A DNA stretch of 19,270 nt from an uncultured Porphyromonadaceae bacterium (GCA_947176545.1 CAMWRB010000007.1:1-19270); one strand, 5' to 3'; positions 6,693 to 15,501 are shown, counted from the stretch's first letter. Numbers and translations: made by a program. Notes: generated by a model from the sequence alone, not told the origin.

Positions 6693-9600
6693 CTATGATT
6701 TGGGGAGCATATCGCGCAGGATGGTCAGAGCTTGCGTTACGCTGCCGACGTTGTCGATGGTGATGGCCAGCCTGTTGTTGGCCTCACGGATGTTGATGCC
6801 TCCTAACGGTCGCTGTATGTAGTCCAGGACACCGCCGAAGGCTTTGCTTTCATAATAGGCGCGGTTATCCTTGGTGACAAAATGCAGTATCAACTTACCC
6901 CCTTTGAGTATCAGTCGCTCTATGCCAAGCCGTCGCGCTGTCATACGCAGGGGGACTATCCGGATAAGCTCAGCCGTAGTATCCGGTATACGGCCGAAGC
7001 GGTCGCGCAGACTCTCGGCAAACTGTTCCACATCCTCCTCACGCTCCATATTGTCGAGTTGCTGGTAGAGATGTATGCGTTCGCTCTCCTGCGGCACATA
7101 TTCACCCGGCAAACGCAATTCGAGGTCGCTCTCTATGGTGCAGTCGCTGACGTAATCGGTGTCCGCATCGCGTCTGACATCCTCGAAGTTGTCACCGAAT
7201 TCTTCTGTCTTCAGTTCGATGACAGCCTCCTTCAGGATTTTCTGATAGGTCTCATATCCCAAGTCGGCTATGAAGCCGCTCTGTTCGGCACCGAGCAGAT
7301 TGCCCGCGCCGCGTATGTCGAGGTCCTGCATGGCGATGTGTATGCCGCTGCCGAGGTCGGAGAATGACTCTATGGCCTGCAGCCGTCGCCGTGCGACGGG
7401 TGGCAGAGGCATCCCCGGCGGTGTCAGCATATAACAGAAGGCCTTGCGCGACGAGCGTCCGACACGGCCGCGCAACTGATGCAGTTCGCTCAGGCCGAAA
7501 TGATGGGCATTGTTGATGATGATGGTATTGACGTTGGGCATGTCGATACCGTTCTCCACAATCGTCGTCGACAGCAGGATATCATAGTCATGGGCACCGA
7601 AATCAAGGATGGCTTTCTCAAGCTGTTCCGGTGGCATCTGGCCGTGAGCCGTCACGATACGTACACCGGGAACGAGTTCGCGCAGCCGGCTCTCGATATC
7701 CTGCAGGTTCTGTATACGGTCGCTGATGAAGAAGATTTGTCCGTTGCGGCTCAATTCAAAATTGATGGCCTCGCGCAGTATGTCGTCATCGAAGCCCGCG
7801 ACAGTGGTCATCACCGGCTGGCGGTTCTGAGGAGGTGTGTTGAGCGATGAGAGGTCGCGCGCACCCATGAGCGAGAACTGCAGTGTGCGCGGTATCGGGG
7901 TGGCCGAAAGTGTCAGGGTGTCCACATTTACCTTGAGCTGTTTGAGCTTCTCCTTGACAGCGACACCGAATTTCTGTTCCTCGTCGATAATCAGCAGTCC
8001 GAGGTCTTTGAATCTGACGCTTTTCCCTATCAGCTTGTGTGTACCTATCAGAATATCGATTTTTCCCTCTTCAAGCTCTTTGAGTATGCGGGTGACATCC
8101 TTGGCTTTCCGGGCGCGCGAGAGAAACTCCACGCGTACCGGGAGCTCCTTCAGACGTTCGGAGAATGTGTGATAATGCTGCATGGCCAGCACCGTGGTCG
8201 GGACAAGGACTGCGGTCTGTTTGCCATCGACGGCAGCCTTGAATGCCGCGCGAATGGCCAGTTCCGTCTTGCCGAAGCCGACATCACCGCACACCAGACG
8301 GTCCATAGGTCGTTTAGACTCCATATCCTGCTTGATGGCCTGTGTGGCGCGCATCTGGTCCGGGGTATCCTCATAGATGAACGAGGCCTCCAGTTCATGC
8401 TGCAGATAGGAGTCCGGAGAATAGGCGAAACCCTCCTCATTGCGGCGCGCGGCATAGAGCTTTATCAGGTCGCGCGCTATATCCTTCATCTTGGTCTTGG
8501 TCCGCTCCTTGATGCGTTGCCATGCCCCGGTGCCGAGCTTGGAGACTTTGGGAGGCACACCCTCCTTGCCCCTATATTTGGATAGCTTGTGCAGAGCGTG
8601 GATGCTCACCAGGATGATGTCGTCATTCTGATAGAGCAACTTTATCATCTCCTGCGGACGGCCGTTGGTGTCGGTCTTGATAAGGCCTCCGAAACGACCG
8701 ATGCCGTAGTCCACATGCACTATGTAATCTCCGGCCTCGATTTGTCCCAGTTCCTTAAGGCTCAGAGCCAGCTTGCCGCTGCGTGTACGGTCGCTCTTCA
8801 GATTGTACTTGTGGAAGCGGTCGAATATCTGATGGTCGGTAAAGTAGCATATTTTGTTCTCGCGGTCCACGAATCCCTCGTGGATGGTATGGTCTACCGG
8901 TGTGAAGCTGATGTCATCCTTGCGGTCCTCGAAGATGGAGCGCAACCGGTCCGTCTGATGTACGGTGTCAGAGAGTATCAGTATGCGGTAGCCCTCGGAA
9001 AGAAATTGCCTGAAACTGTCGGCTATCAGGTCGAAATTCTTATGATAGAGTGTCTGAAGGCTGCACTCGTAATGCAATGTGTGGACACTGCCGCGGGTGG
9101 CAGTGCTCTCAATGACATTGTCCACGTCACTGTAGCCGTAGTCCACGACGCGCAACATGGACATCATCCTCTCGAAAGCCGACGCGTCCACACACTTCTT
9201 CATGGCATCTTTGTCACCCTCATCGGCAATCATGGCTGATTCGGAGAAAGTCTCGCTGCAGATATATCTGACGCGTGACAGGGTGTGGGCGGCCGATTGA
9301 CACAGGAGTACCGCTGAGGAACCTGCAAATTCGAGCAGGCTGATACCGTCGGCATCCTCCGAAGTGCCCGGCGGAACGATGGCTACCTCCTGCACGCGTT
9401 CCTCGCTGAGCTGTGTCTCTATATTGAAGATACGGATTGAGTCGACTTCATCGTCGAAGAAGTCGAGACGATACGGCAGCGGGTTGCTGTAACTGAACAC
9501 GTCGAGTATGGAGCCGCGGCGTGCGAACTGACCGGGTTCGTAGACATAGTCCGTCTCCTTGAACCCCTCGTCGCGCAGACGCATTATGATGTCGGACATA

Positions 9601-10055
9601 CGGTAGCGTCCGCCGCTCTTTATATTCAGCGTGTGCTCATCGAGCCGCGACGGGGCGGGTACGCGTTCGGCCAGTGCTTCGGGCGATGTCACCAGCCACC
9701 GCAGCTGAGGATTGTTGCTCCACGCGTTGAGCGCATCCGTGCGGAGTATACGGGCGGCCTCGTCGGGCTGACCGTACTTTATGTCACGTTTATAGCCGCT
9801 TGGGAATATGGCGACACATTCGTCACCGGCTATCTGACACAGGTCGTGGTACATATATCCCGCCGTGTCAGGGTCGTCGGCCACAATGATATATGGGGTC
9901 TTGCGACGCTTCATGCCGGCGAAAAGCATCGCCGGTGCGCTCCCCGGCAGACCCGTGAGGCGGACACGTCGCGGTCCCCGGGTGCCTATGGCCGATGACA
10001 AGGCTTCGAGGCGTTCGGGGGTCGCAAAGAGTTGCGAGGCTTCCTTGAGAGTCAT
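6693..10055 (-). CDS. mfd: Transcription-repair coupling factor
   Basis: 1120 residues, full length for Mfd. This ATP-driven translocase displaces RNA polymerase stalled at DNA lesions and recruits UvrA for nucleotide excision repair. The N-terminal third is UvrB-like. A CarD-like RNA polymerase interaction domain follows at about 430-510 (GDYIVHVDYGIGRFGGL). The translocase motor shows Walker A CGDVGFGKTE (about 588-597), the Walker B box IIDEEQKFG (about 690), TLSATPIPRTL, and motif VI QLRGRVGRSSRKAFCYML (about 860). A C-terminal TRCF domain ends the protein. Its ATG overlaps the TGA of the S41 peptidase gene by 4 bp (ATGA), so translation is probably coupled. It is the third gene of the nadB operon and ends at the bidirectional terminator. 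Confidence 0.97.
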   Translation of the reverse strand: MTLKEASQLFATPERLEALSSAIGTRGPRRVRLTGLPGSAPAMLFAGMKRRKTPYIIVADDPDTAGYMYHDLCQIAGDECVAIFPSGYKRDIKYGQPDEAARILRTDALNAWSNNPQLRWLVTSPEALAERVPAPSRLDEHTLNIKSGGRYRMSDIIMRLRDEGFKETDYVYEPGQFARRGSILDVFSYSNPLPYRLDFFDDEVDSIRIFNIETQLSEERVQEVAIVPPGTSEDADGISLLEFAGSSAVLLCQSAAHTLSRVRYICSETFSESAMIADEGDKDAMKKCVDASAFERMMSMLRVVDYGYSDVDNVIESTATRGSVHTLHYECSLQTLYHKNFDLIADSFRQFLSEGYRILILSDTVHQTDRLRSIFEDRKDDISFTPVDHTIHEGFVDRENKICYFTDHQIFDRFHKYNLKSDRTRSGKLALSLKELGQIEAGDYIVHVDYGIGRFGGLIKTDTNGRPQEMIKLLYQNDDIILVSIHALHKLSKYRGKEGVPPKVSKLGTGAWQRIKERTKTKMKDIARDLIKLYAARRNEEGFAYSPDSYLQHELEASFIYEDTPDQMRATQAIKQDMESKRPMDRLVCGDVGFGKTELAIRAAFKAAVDGKQTAVLVPTTVLAMQHYHTFSERLKELPVRVEFLSRARKAKDVTRILKELEEGKIDILIGTHKLIGKSVRFKDLGLLIIDEEQKFGVAVKEKLKQLKVNVDTLTLSATPIPRTLQFSLMGARDLSSLNTPPQNRQPVMTTVAGFDDDILREAINFELSRNGQIFFISDRIQNLQDIESRLRELVPGVRIVTAHGQMPPEQLEKAILDFGAHDYDILLSTTIVENGIDMPNVNTIIINNAHHFGLSELHQLRGRVGRSSRKAFCYMLTPPGMPLPPVARRRLQAIESFSDLGSGIHIAMQDLDIRGAGNLLGAEQSGFIADLGYETYQKILKEAVIELKTEEFGDNFEDVRRDADTDYVSDCTIESDLELRLPGEYVPQESERIHLYQQLDNMEREEDVEQFAESLRDRFGRIPDTTAELIRIVPLRMTARRLGIERLILKGGKLILHFVTKDNRAYYESKAFGGVLDYIQRPLGGINIREANNRLAITIDNVGSVTQALTILRDMLPKS

Positions 10056-11761
10056 TTCTTACCCCCTTTGAGTGTCGCCCCCCGCTTGGCCGGTGTCGCC
10101 AATATCTTGTCATACAGGCCGGGCGTGTTGAAGATTTGGACAGCCTTGTCTATGGCCTTGTCGTGATTGAGCGCCTGACGTGTCTTACCCCCTTCACCGT
10201 GGTAACGTCCGGCGATTTCAACCTCTATATATTCCTCGATTTCATCACGTTTGCTGTACAGGTCGCTCTTGAGGTCGCGGCTCAGCATATGGTCAAGACT
10301 GTCGAGCGTGGCTTTCACCTCCGGGGTGAGGTATCCTTCGTTTCCGGCGGCTTCCCGCAGGTTGGACAGCATATCGTTGCACACCCGGTCATACTTGAAT
10401 GTCTTCGGGTCAATCCCCTCGGCAAATTCAGCAAAATCCGCATCGGTGATTTTAAATTCCCCGGCGGGAGCAATACTGTCATGCCGGGCTGCATATTTTG
10501 TGGCATAATCGAAGATATGCTGGCCGGCCACGAGACCGTAGACCACGGCTGTCGAAGTGCCCCAGTCTATGACGGAGTCGGGAGTAAGTCCTCCGCCGTC
10601 GCGCACCTCGCGTCCTCTGCGTGTATGATACACGTTGGTCAGGGAATCAGGCGTGCGAGCCACGGTTCCGTCAGGATTGCGGCGTGAATAGTCGAGTGCC
10701 TGAATCAGGCGTCCGGAGGGCATGTAGTATTTGGCGGTCGTGACTTTGACCATCGTCGAGAAGGGGAGTGAGTGGGTGCTCTGTACGAGTCCCTTGCCGA
10801 ACGAGCGTGAGCCTACGAGCACAGCGCGGTCGAGGTCCTGCAGAGCCCCGGCAACAATCTCGGCTGCCGACGCGCTGCCACCGTCTATGAGCACTGCCAG
10901 CGGTGTGTCCGGCATTATGGGGTCGCGACGTGTCTTGTAGGTGCGTACCGTCTCCGGGCTTTTGCCACCGGTGCGCAACACCTCCGTACCCTTGGGGAGG
11001 AAATAGCCGAGTATTTCGATGGCGCTGTCTACGAGTCCTCCACCGTTGGAGCGGAGGTCGAGCACCACATTCTTCACATCCGGGTCATTACGGAGAGCCT
11101 CGACTGCCTGCCGCACATCCGTCGCAGAACTCTCTATAAACTGCGTCAGACGTATGTAGCCTGTCTCACCGTTGTTGATGGTGCCCCACCACGGTACGGA
11201 ACGTTCCATGACCTGTTCGCGCACGATGTCGTATGTATGGATACTGTCGCCCGGAGCGGAATAGGGACGCTCGATGGTGACGCTCACAGTGGTGCCGGGG
11301 GTGCCTTTGAGCAGCGACGACACCTTATCGGAGGCGAGTCCGCGTGCGTCGGTCGTGTCCACGCGCACTATCAGGTCACCCGGCAGCAGGCCGGCCCGTT
11401 TGGCCGGAGAGCCCTCGATAGGTTGTGAGATGTAGGTATTGCCGCCGATGGTGTGGATATATGAGCCAATGCCGGCATATCCGCCGGTTGTCATGCGCAT
11501 GAGCTTGTCCTGGTCCTCGGCGTCGAAATATTCCGTGTAAGGGTCTACGGTGGAGAGCATGGCATCGATGGCTGCCTTGAATGCCTCGGAGGTGCGGATG
11601 GAGTCGACATAATTCTCTTCCAGTTCCTTTGTCAGGGCTGAGAATATGGTCATATTGCGCAGATAGGCCTCATCGTGGCTCTCTGCACTCGGTTTCTGAC
11701 CATAGACTGTCAGAATGATGCCGGCCGCCAATATGGATGCTATTATTGGTGTTCTTTTCAT
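10052..11761 (-). CDS. S41-family C-terminal processing peptidase
   Basis: 569 residues with an N-terminal signal or anchor (MKRTPIIASILAAGIILTVY), predicting periplasmic activity. A CTP N-terminal helical region (33-85) is followed by a PDZ domain (about 90-165, with GIGSYI and GSPAKRAGLLPGDLIV) and the S41 protease core. Catalytic residues are Ser296 in LIDGGSASAAEI and Lys323 in SFGKGLVQ, the Ser/Lys dyad of tail-specific proteases. VVLDLRSNGGG (232-242) is the usual core strand. About 190 residues follow the protease core, partly charged and helical, as in many Bacteroidetes members. The substrate is unknown. It starts 6 nt after nadB and overlaps mfd by 4 bp. Confidence 0.93.
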   Translation of the reverse strand: MKRTPIIASILAAGIILTVYGQKPSAESHDEAYLRNMTIFSALTKELEENYVDSIRTSEAFKAAIDAMLSTVDPYTEYFDAEDQDKLMRMTTGGYAGIGSYIHTIGGNTYISQPIEGSPAKRAGLLPGDLIVRVDTTDARGLASDKVSSLLKGTPGTTVSVTIERPYSAPGDSIHTYDIVREQVMERSVPWWGTINNGETGYIRLTQFIESSATDVRQAVEALRNDPDVKNVVLDLRSNGGGLVDSAIEILGYFLPKGTEVLRTGGKSPETVRTYKTRRDPIMPDTPLAVLIDGGSASAAEIVAGALQDLDRAVLVGSRSFGKGLVQSTHSLPFSTMVKVTTAKYYMPSGRLIQALDYSRRNPDGTVARTPDSLTNVYHTRRGREVRDGGGLTPDSVIDWGTSTAVVYGLVAGQHIFDYATKYAARHDSIAPAGEFKITDADFAEFAEGIDPKTFKYDRVCNDMLSNLREAAGNEGYLTPEVKATLDSLDHMLSRDLKSDLYSKRDEIEEYIEVEIAGRYHGEGGKTRQALNHDKAIDKAVQIFNTPGLYDKILATPAKRGATLKGGKK

Positions 11762-11767
11762 TTCGGA

Positions 11768-13333
11768 TTATTTGTGGGGATAGTCTACCGTGTAGTGGAG
11801 GCCACGGCTCTCCTTGCGTTCCATTGCCTGACGCATTATGAGGTAGGCGACGTTGATGATGTTGCGCAACTCGCACAACTCGCGCGACGGCTTGGAGACC
11901 TTGAAGAGTTTCTCGGTCTCTTCATAGAGTATGTCCAGACGGTTCCACGCGCGGTTGAGCCGGAGGTCTGACCTTACGATACCTACGTAGTACCCCATAA
12001 TCTGGTTTACCTCCTTGACCGACTGGGTGATGAGCACCATCTCCTCCGGGTGGGCAGTACCCTCGTCATTCCATTCCGGAACATCGTTACGCAATTCATA
12101 ATTGCCGATTTGTTCCATAGAGTGGCGAGCGGCCGCGTCGGCATATACCACCGCCTCGATGAGCGAATTGGAGGCCAGACGGTTGCCGCCGTGCAGGCCG
12201 GTGCATGAGCACTCGCCTATGGCATAAAGGCGGTTGATGGAGGACTCGCCGTTGAGGTCCACCTTGATACCGCCGCAGAGATAATGGGCTGCCGGAGCGA
12301 CGGGTATCATATCCTTGGTGATATCGATACCCAATGACAGGCACTTCTCGTAGATGTTGGGGAAGTGGCGTCGGGTCTCCTCGGGGTCCTTGTGGGTCAC
12401 ATCCAGATATACATGGTCTGTACCGTTAAGTTTCATCTCCGAGTCGATGGCGCGGGCCACAATGTCACGCGGAGCCAGCGAGAGGCGCTTGTCATACTTG
12501 TGCATGAACTCCTTGCCGTCGAGATTGCGCAGGACGGCTCCATAGCCGCGCATGGCCTCCGTTATGAGGAATGAGGGTCGGTCGCCAGGATGATACAGGG
12601 CTGTGGGATGAAACTGGATGAACTCCATATCCTTGACAGTGCCTTTGGCCCGATAGGTCATGGCTATGCCGTCGCCGGTGGCTATGAGCGGATTGGTCGT
12701 GGTGGTATAGACCGCTCCGACACCACCGGTAGCCATGATGGTGATGCGTGACAGGAAGGTATCAACCTTGCCGGTGGCCTCATCGAGCACGTATGCACCG
12801 TAGCAGGTGATGTCGGGAGTGCGTCGCGACACAATCTTGCCGAGATGGTGCTGAGTGATTATTTCCACTGCGAAGTGATGTTCGAAGATGTCGATATTGG
12901 GGTGACGGCGCACCTCCTCGACGAGCGACTGCTGTATTTCAGCTCCCGTATTGTCGGCATGGTGCAGTATTCTGAACTCGGAGTGTCCACCCTCGCGGTG
13001 CAGGTCAAATTCACCGTCCTCCTTGCGGTCGAAGTCCACGCCCCACTCCAGCAGACTCTTTATGCCGGCGGGAGCTCCCTCAACGACCTTTCTGACGGCT
13101 GCCGGGTCGCTCAGCCAGTCGCCCGCTATCATTGTATCCTCTATATGTTTCTCAAAATTGTCGACTGCAGTGTCGGTCACACTTGCCACACCGCCTTGAG
13201 CCAGATTGGTGTTAGCCTCCGTCAGAGTCGTCTTGCAGATGAGGGCGACACGATATTTTGAGGCTACCTTGAGCGCCAGGCTCATACCGGCGATGCCCGA
13301 GCCGATAATCAGATAATCATACTTGTAAGTCAT
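11768..13333 (-). CDS. nadB: L-aspartate oxidase
   Basis: Cytoplasmic FAD enzyme that oxidises L-aspartate to iminoaspartate, the first step of de novo NAD synthesis, using oxygen or fumarate as acceptor. The 521 residues begin MTYKYDYLIIGSGIAGMSLA, the FAD dinucleotide fold. They show the family blocks NTNLAQGGVASV, HREGGHSEFRILHHADNTG, FIQFHPTALYHPGDRPSFLITEAMRGYGA (active-site Arg) and CTGLHGGNRLASNSLIEAVVYA. The length is normal. nadA and nadC are not in the window. It is the first gene of a leftward operon with the S41 peptidase (6 nt downstream) and mfd. Succinate dehydrogenase/fumarate reductase flavoproteins share the fold, but the HREGGHS and GLHGGNRLASNS blocks favour NadB. Confidence 0.96.
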   Translation of the reverse strand: MTYKYDYLIIGSGIAGMSLALKVASKYRVALICKTTLTEANTNLAQGGVASVTDTAVDNFEKHIEDTMIAGDWLSDPAAVRKVVEGAPAGIKSLLEWGVDFDRKEDGEFDLHREGGHSEFRILHHADNTGAEIQQSLVEEVRRHPNIDIFEHHFAVEIITQHHLGKIVSRRTPDITCYGAYVLDEATGKVDTFLSRITIMATGGVGAVYTTTTNPLIATGDGIAMTYRAKGTVKDMEFIQFHPTALYHPGDRPSFLITEAMRGYGAVLRNLDGKEFMHKYDKRLSLAPRDIVARAIDSEMKLNGTDHVYLDVTHKDPEETRRHFPNIYEKCLSLGIDITKDMIPVAPAAHYLCGGIKVDLNGESSINRLYAIGECSCTGLHGGNRLASNSLIEAVVYADAAARHSMEQIGNYELRNDVPEWNDEGTAHPEEMVLITQSVKEVNQIMGYYVGIVRSDLRLNRAWNRLDILYEETEKLFKVSKPSRELCELRNIINVAYLIMRQAMERKESRGLHYTVDYPHK

Positions 13334-13416
13334 AATTATTGGAAGTTTGTATATCGGTTATCCCCCATTCAGTAAAAAATACTAAATGAGGTCACCACAT
13401 TATAACGCTAAGATAA

Positions 13417-13424
13417 CAAATTTA
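13417..13424 (-). promoter_or_regulatory. Candidate -7 element of the nadB operon
   Basis: The reverse strand reads TAAATTTG, matching TAnnTTTG, about 85 nt upstream of the nadB start. No good TTTG was found 19-21 nt further upstream, so this is a partial match only. The region between it and the ORF (13334-13410) is AT-rich and shows no clear RNA structure. Confidence 0.4.
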
Positions 13425-13469
13425 TCATACACTCTCCCAATTATTCCCCTATTTTCCGCCAAAAATGGT

Positions 13470-13477
13470 TAATTTTG
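13470..13477 (+). promoter_or_regulatory. Candidate -7 element before the YitT-like gene
   Basis: TAATTTTG fits TAnnTTTG on the forward strand and would start transcription near 13484. It lies after the first in-frame ATG (13465), which argues that the real start is the later ATG at 13507. No clear -33 box is seen. Confidence 0.35.
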
Positions 13478-13506
13478 CAGATGAATTCTATTTTGAAATT
13501 GCGGGT

Positions 13507-14265
13507 ATGACAGGTAGTGTTTCTGTGAGAGACAGAATAATCGAATTCGTATGGCAGCATCTGTGGCTGTTGATTTCAATGTTTTTTATGACATTGGGGG
13601 TGGCGCTCTGTGTGCGTTCAAATCTTGGCAGCGGTGTCATCTCCTCCATACCTATGGCCTTCACCCTTGCCGGTGAAGCGGGGCTCGCTCCCGGATGGAC
13701 CATCGGCGGATATACCAACGTGATGAACTGCCTGCTGGTCGGAGCGCAGATATTGGTGCTCAGACGACGGTTCGAACCGGTACAGCTCTTTCAACTCATA
13801 GTGGGTTTCTTCTTCGGCGCGATGCTCGATGTCAATATGTTTTTGACCTCATATTTCAGTTACGATTCGTTACTCAATCAGATATTGGCTCAGTTTATAG
13901 GTGCCACTATATTAGGCGTGGCGGTAGCGGCCGAAATACGTTGCGGGTCAGTGACTATGCCCGGCGAGGGTATACAGGTCGCAATCAGTAGGGTGACCGG
14001 CAAGCCGTTTCCGACGGTTAAGATAGCCGTCGACACCACGTTGGTAGTCCTGGCTGTCATCAGCGGCTATTGCTTCTTCGGCTCATGGCCGTGGACGGTC
14101 GTCGGTCCGGGCACGCTCTTCGCCATGTTCTATGTCGGCTATGTCGTGAAGCTGGTCAATCCTCATTTAGGATGGTTCGACAAACTGTTGGGTTGGCATA
14201 CCGGTGTGAAACGGTATGTCTACGGCCTTGCCCGGTTTATCTACCCGAATAAGCGCACACGCTAA
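13507..14265 (+). CDS. YitT/YczE-family integral membrane protein
   Basis: 252 residues from the ATG at 13507 (MTGSVSVRDRIIEF). An ATG at 13465 adds 14 residues but overlaps the probable -7 box. The protein is mostly hydrophobic, with about five or six membrane helices, for example LLISMFFMTLGVALCV, LIVGFFFGAMLDVNMFL, ILAQFIGATILGVAVA and VDTTLVVLAVISGYCFF. The RSNLGSGVISSIPMAF loop after the first helix and the MPGEGIQVAISRVTGKPFPTVKI segment are typical of the YczE/YyaS/YitT group. The transported or sensed substrate is unknown. It is divergent from nadB, and mazG lies downstream on the same strand after a tandem repeat. Confidence 0.85.
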   Translation: MTGSVSVRDRIIEFVWQHLWLLISMFFMTLGVALCVRSNLGSGVISSIPMAFTLAGEAGLAPGWTIGGYTNVMNCLLVGAQILVLRRRFEPVQLFQLIVGFFFGAMLDVNMFLTSYFSYDSLLNQILAQFIGATILGVAVAAEIRCGSVTMPGEGIQVAISRVTGKPFPTVKIAVDTTLVVLAVISGYCFFGSWPWTVVGPGTLFAMFYVGYVVKLVNPHLGWFDKLLGWHTGVKRYVYGLARFIYPNKRTR

Positions 14266-14277
14266 CTCCCCGGCTAA

Positions 14278-14376
14278 TCCTCAGACCCGTCAGACGAATC
14301 CGACCCGTCCGACCCATCTGACCCGTCCGACCCGTCCGATAATTCCGATAACTCCAATATCTCCAATACCTCCGAT
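14278..14376. repeat. Degenerate 9-bp tandem repeat, 11 units, abutting the mazG start
   Basis: Eleven consecutive 9-mers of the form nnnTCnGAY or nnnTCCAAT, such as CCGTCCGAC, CCATCTGAC, CCGTCCGAC, AATTCCGAT, AACTCCAAT and ACCTCCGAT. They run without a break from the TAA at 14275-14277 to the ATG at 14377. The array is in frame with mazG and free of stops, but contains no start codon; read in frame it would be Ser-Asp-Pro rich. Unit-to-unit drift suggests an old expansion. Confidence 0.85.
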
Positions 14377-14700
14377 ATGACAATAGACAACGCCCAGCAA
14401 CGGGTAGATGAATGGATACAGAGCGTCGGCAAGGGATATTTCTCCCAGCTGACCAACATGGCGCTCCTCACCGAAGAGGTCGGTGAACTGGCTCGTGTCA
14501 TCGCGCGACTGTACGGAGAGCAGGTCGCCAAGCCGGCCGACCTCGCCAAGGGTGATTTACATCAGCAGCTCTCCGAAGAGATGGCCGATGTCCTCTGGGT
14601 GCTGATATGTCTGGCCAATCAGAGCGGTGTCAATCTGACCGAAGCACTGACAGCCTCATTCGTCAAGAAGACGCAGCGGGACACCGGACGCTGGGACTGA
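14377..14700 (+). CDS. Short MazG-like nucleotide pyrophosphohydrolase
   Basis: 107 residues, one all-helical MazG domain. The metal-binding signature ExxE(n)ExxD is visible as EEVGEL (Glu34, Glu37) and EEMADVLW (Glu68, Asp71). The family hydrolyses nucleoside triphosphates to monophosphate and pyrophosphate, cleaning non-canonical or damaged nucleotides; the specific substrate cannot be read from the sequence. The protein ends TGRWD, close to the typical end of short Bacteroidetes members. The start at 14377 directly follows the 9-bp repeat, leaving no room for a normal ribosome-binding site. Its last codons form part of a 12-bp repeat. Confidence 0.9.
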   Translation: MTIDNAQQRVDEWIQSVGKGYFSQLTNMALLTEEVGELARVIARLYGEQVAKPADLAKGDLHQQLSEEMADVLWVLICLANQSGVNLTEALTASFVKKTQRDTGRWD

Positions 14701-14752
14701 CACCGGGAATAACACTGTGACTGACTCCGGGACTGACACGGAAACAGTGGTT
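14693..14752. repeat. Degenerate 12-bp tandem repeat across the mazG stop
   Basis: Five 12-mers: GGGACTGACACC, GGGAATAACACT, GTGACTGACTCC, GGGACTGACACG, GAAACAGTGGTT. The first unit contains the mazG stop codon TGA (14698-14700), and the last reaches the TatD stop (14751-14753) on the other strand. CACTGT (14713-14718) and ACAGTG (14744-14749) could form a weak hairpin between these convergent genes. Confidence 0.65.
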
Positions 14753-15407
14753 ACAGCTGTTGCCGTAGCAGCCGGGCGGTGTTCACCGCGATTGTATCGG
14801 TTGTGATGTCCGGTCTGACAGCCCGGAGCTGACCGATGACGGCCTCTATCGTGAGGTCGCTGCAGTCCGTCTCCGCGAGCAGTCTGTCGGCGGGAGTCAC
14901 TGCTACGGAGTCGGCATTGAATTGTGCACCGTAGCTGAGATAGCATCCGGCGTTGAGGTACATATCGGCAATCGACGGCTTCTGTCTGAAACCGTGTATG
15001 ACGACCGGGACTCCGCAATCCCTGAGCATAGGTATGAGTACATCCTGAGCCTTGACAGCATGGAGTATCAGCGGCTTTGCGAGCGAACGCGCCAGCTCCA
15101 TGTGGCGGTTGAACGCATTGATTTGTGCAAAGAGAGGTACATCCTCAAGTCTTGCCTTGTCGATACCTGTCTCCCCGATAGCGACAACACGCGGTAATCC
15201 GGCAACTTCTGTCAGAGTTTGCAACTGCATCTCAGTAAGGCCGGCGGAGGGGATTTCCCACGGATGATAGCCCACGGCCCAGAGTTGTTTCGGAAATTGC
15301 TCATAGAGTCCGCGCAACTCATCCGGAGATGCAGCGATTACTCCATCGGGCCGGGGTGCAGGGAGATGGGTATGGATGTCGAGAATACCGGGAGATATGT
15401 CTGTCAT
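14751..15407 (-). CDS. TatD-family metal-dependent hydrolase
   Basis: 218 residues, slightly shorter than the roughly 250-260 of E. coli TatD. Metal ligands of the amidohydrolase-like TIM barrel are visible: HTH in LDIHTHLP (about 11-14), Glu in VAIGETGID, His in PLILHAVKA, His in VVIHGFRQ, and Asp in LLAETDCSD. Related enzymes act as DNases or D-aminoacyl-tRNA-type hydrolases; the substrate here is not determinable. The gene is convergent with mazG. Upstream lies a large hairpin (15430-15483), only 22 nt from the ATG, leaving little room for an own promoter. Confidence 0.9.
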   Translation of the reverse strand: MTDISPGILDIHTHLPAPRPDGVIAASPDELRGLYEQFPKQLWAVGYHPWEIPSAGLTEMQLQTLTEVAGLPRVVAIGETGIDKARLEDVPLFAQINAFNRHMELARSLAKPLILHAVKAQDVLIPMLRDCGVPVVIHGFRQKPSIADMYLNAGCYLSYGAQFNADSVAVTPADRLLAETDCSDLTIEAVIGQLRAVRPDITTDTIAVNTARLLRQQL

Positions 15408-15429
15408 AAATGATAGTCGGTATTATTGA

Positions 15430-15483
15430 TTTACGGCCCGTAACGATGTCCTGACCGGCAGGTCCATCGGTACGGGCCGTAAA
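15430..15483. terminator. Long hairpin between the SusE/F-like gene and the TatD gene
   Basis: A perfect 13-bp outer stem, TTTACGGCCCGTA (15430-15442) with TACGGGCCGTAAA (15471-15483), is extended by CGATG/CATCG and CCTG/CAGG around the loop ACCGG. It follows the stop of the SusE/F-like gene by about 20 nt on the reverse strand. There is no strong U-run after it, so it may be a terminator, an attenuator or an mRNA-stabilising 3' structure. Confidence 0.7.
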
Positions 15484-15501
15484 AGATATTTAAACGGTTA
15501 T

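Noticed and set aside
14274..14549. Reverse frame ending in Ser-Asp-Gly repeats
   Set aside because: It is the antisense reading of the 9-bp repeat and of mazG; mazG has its metal-binding motif on the forward strand.
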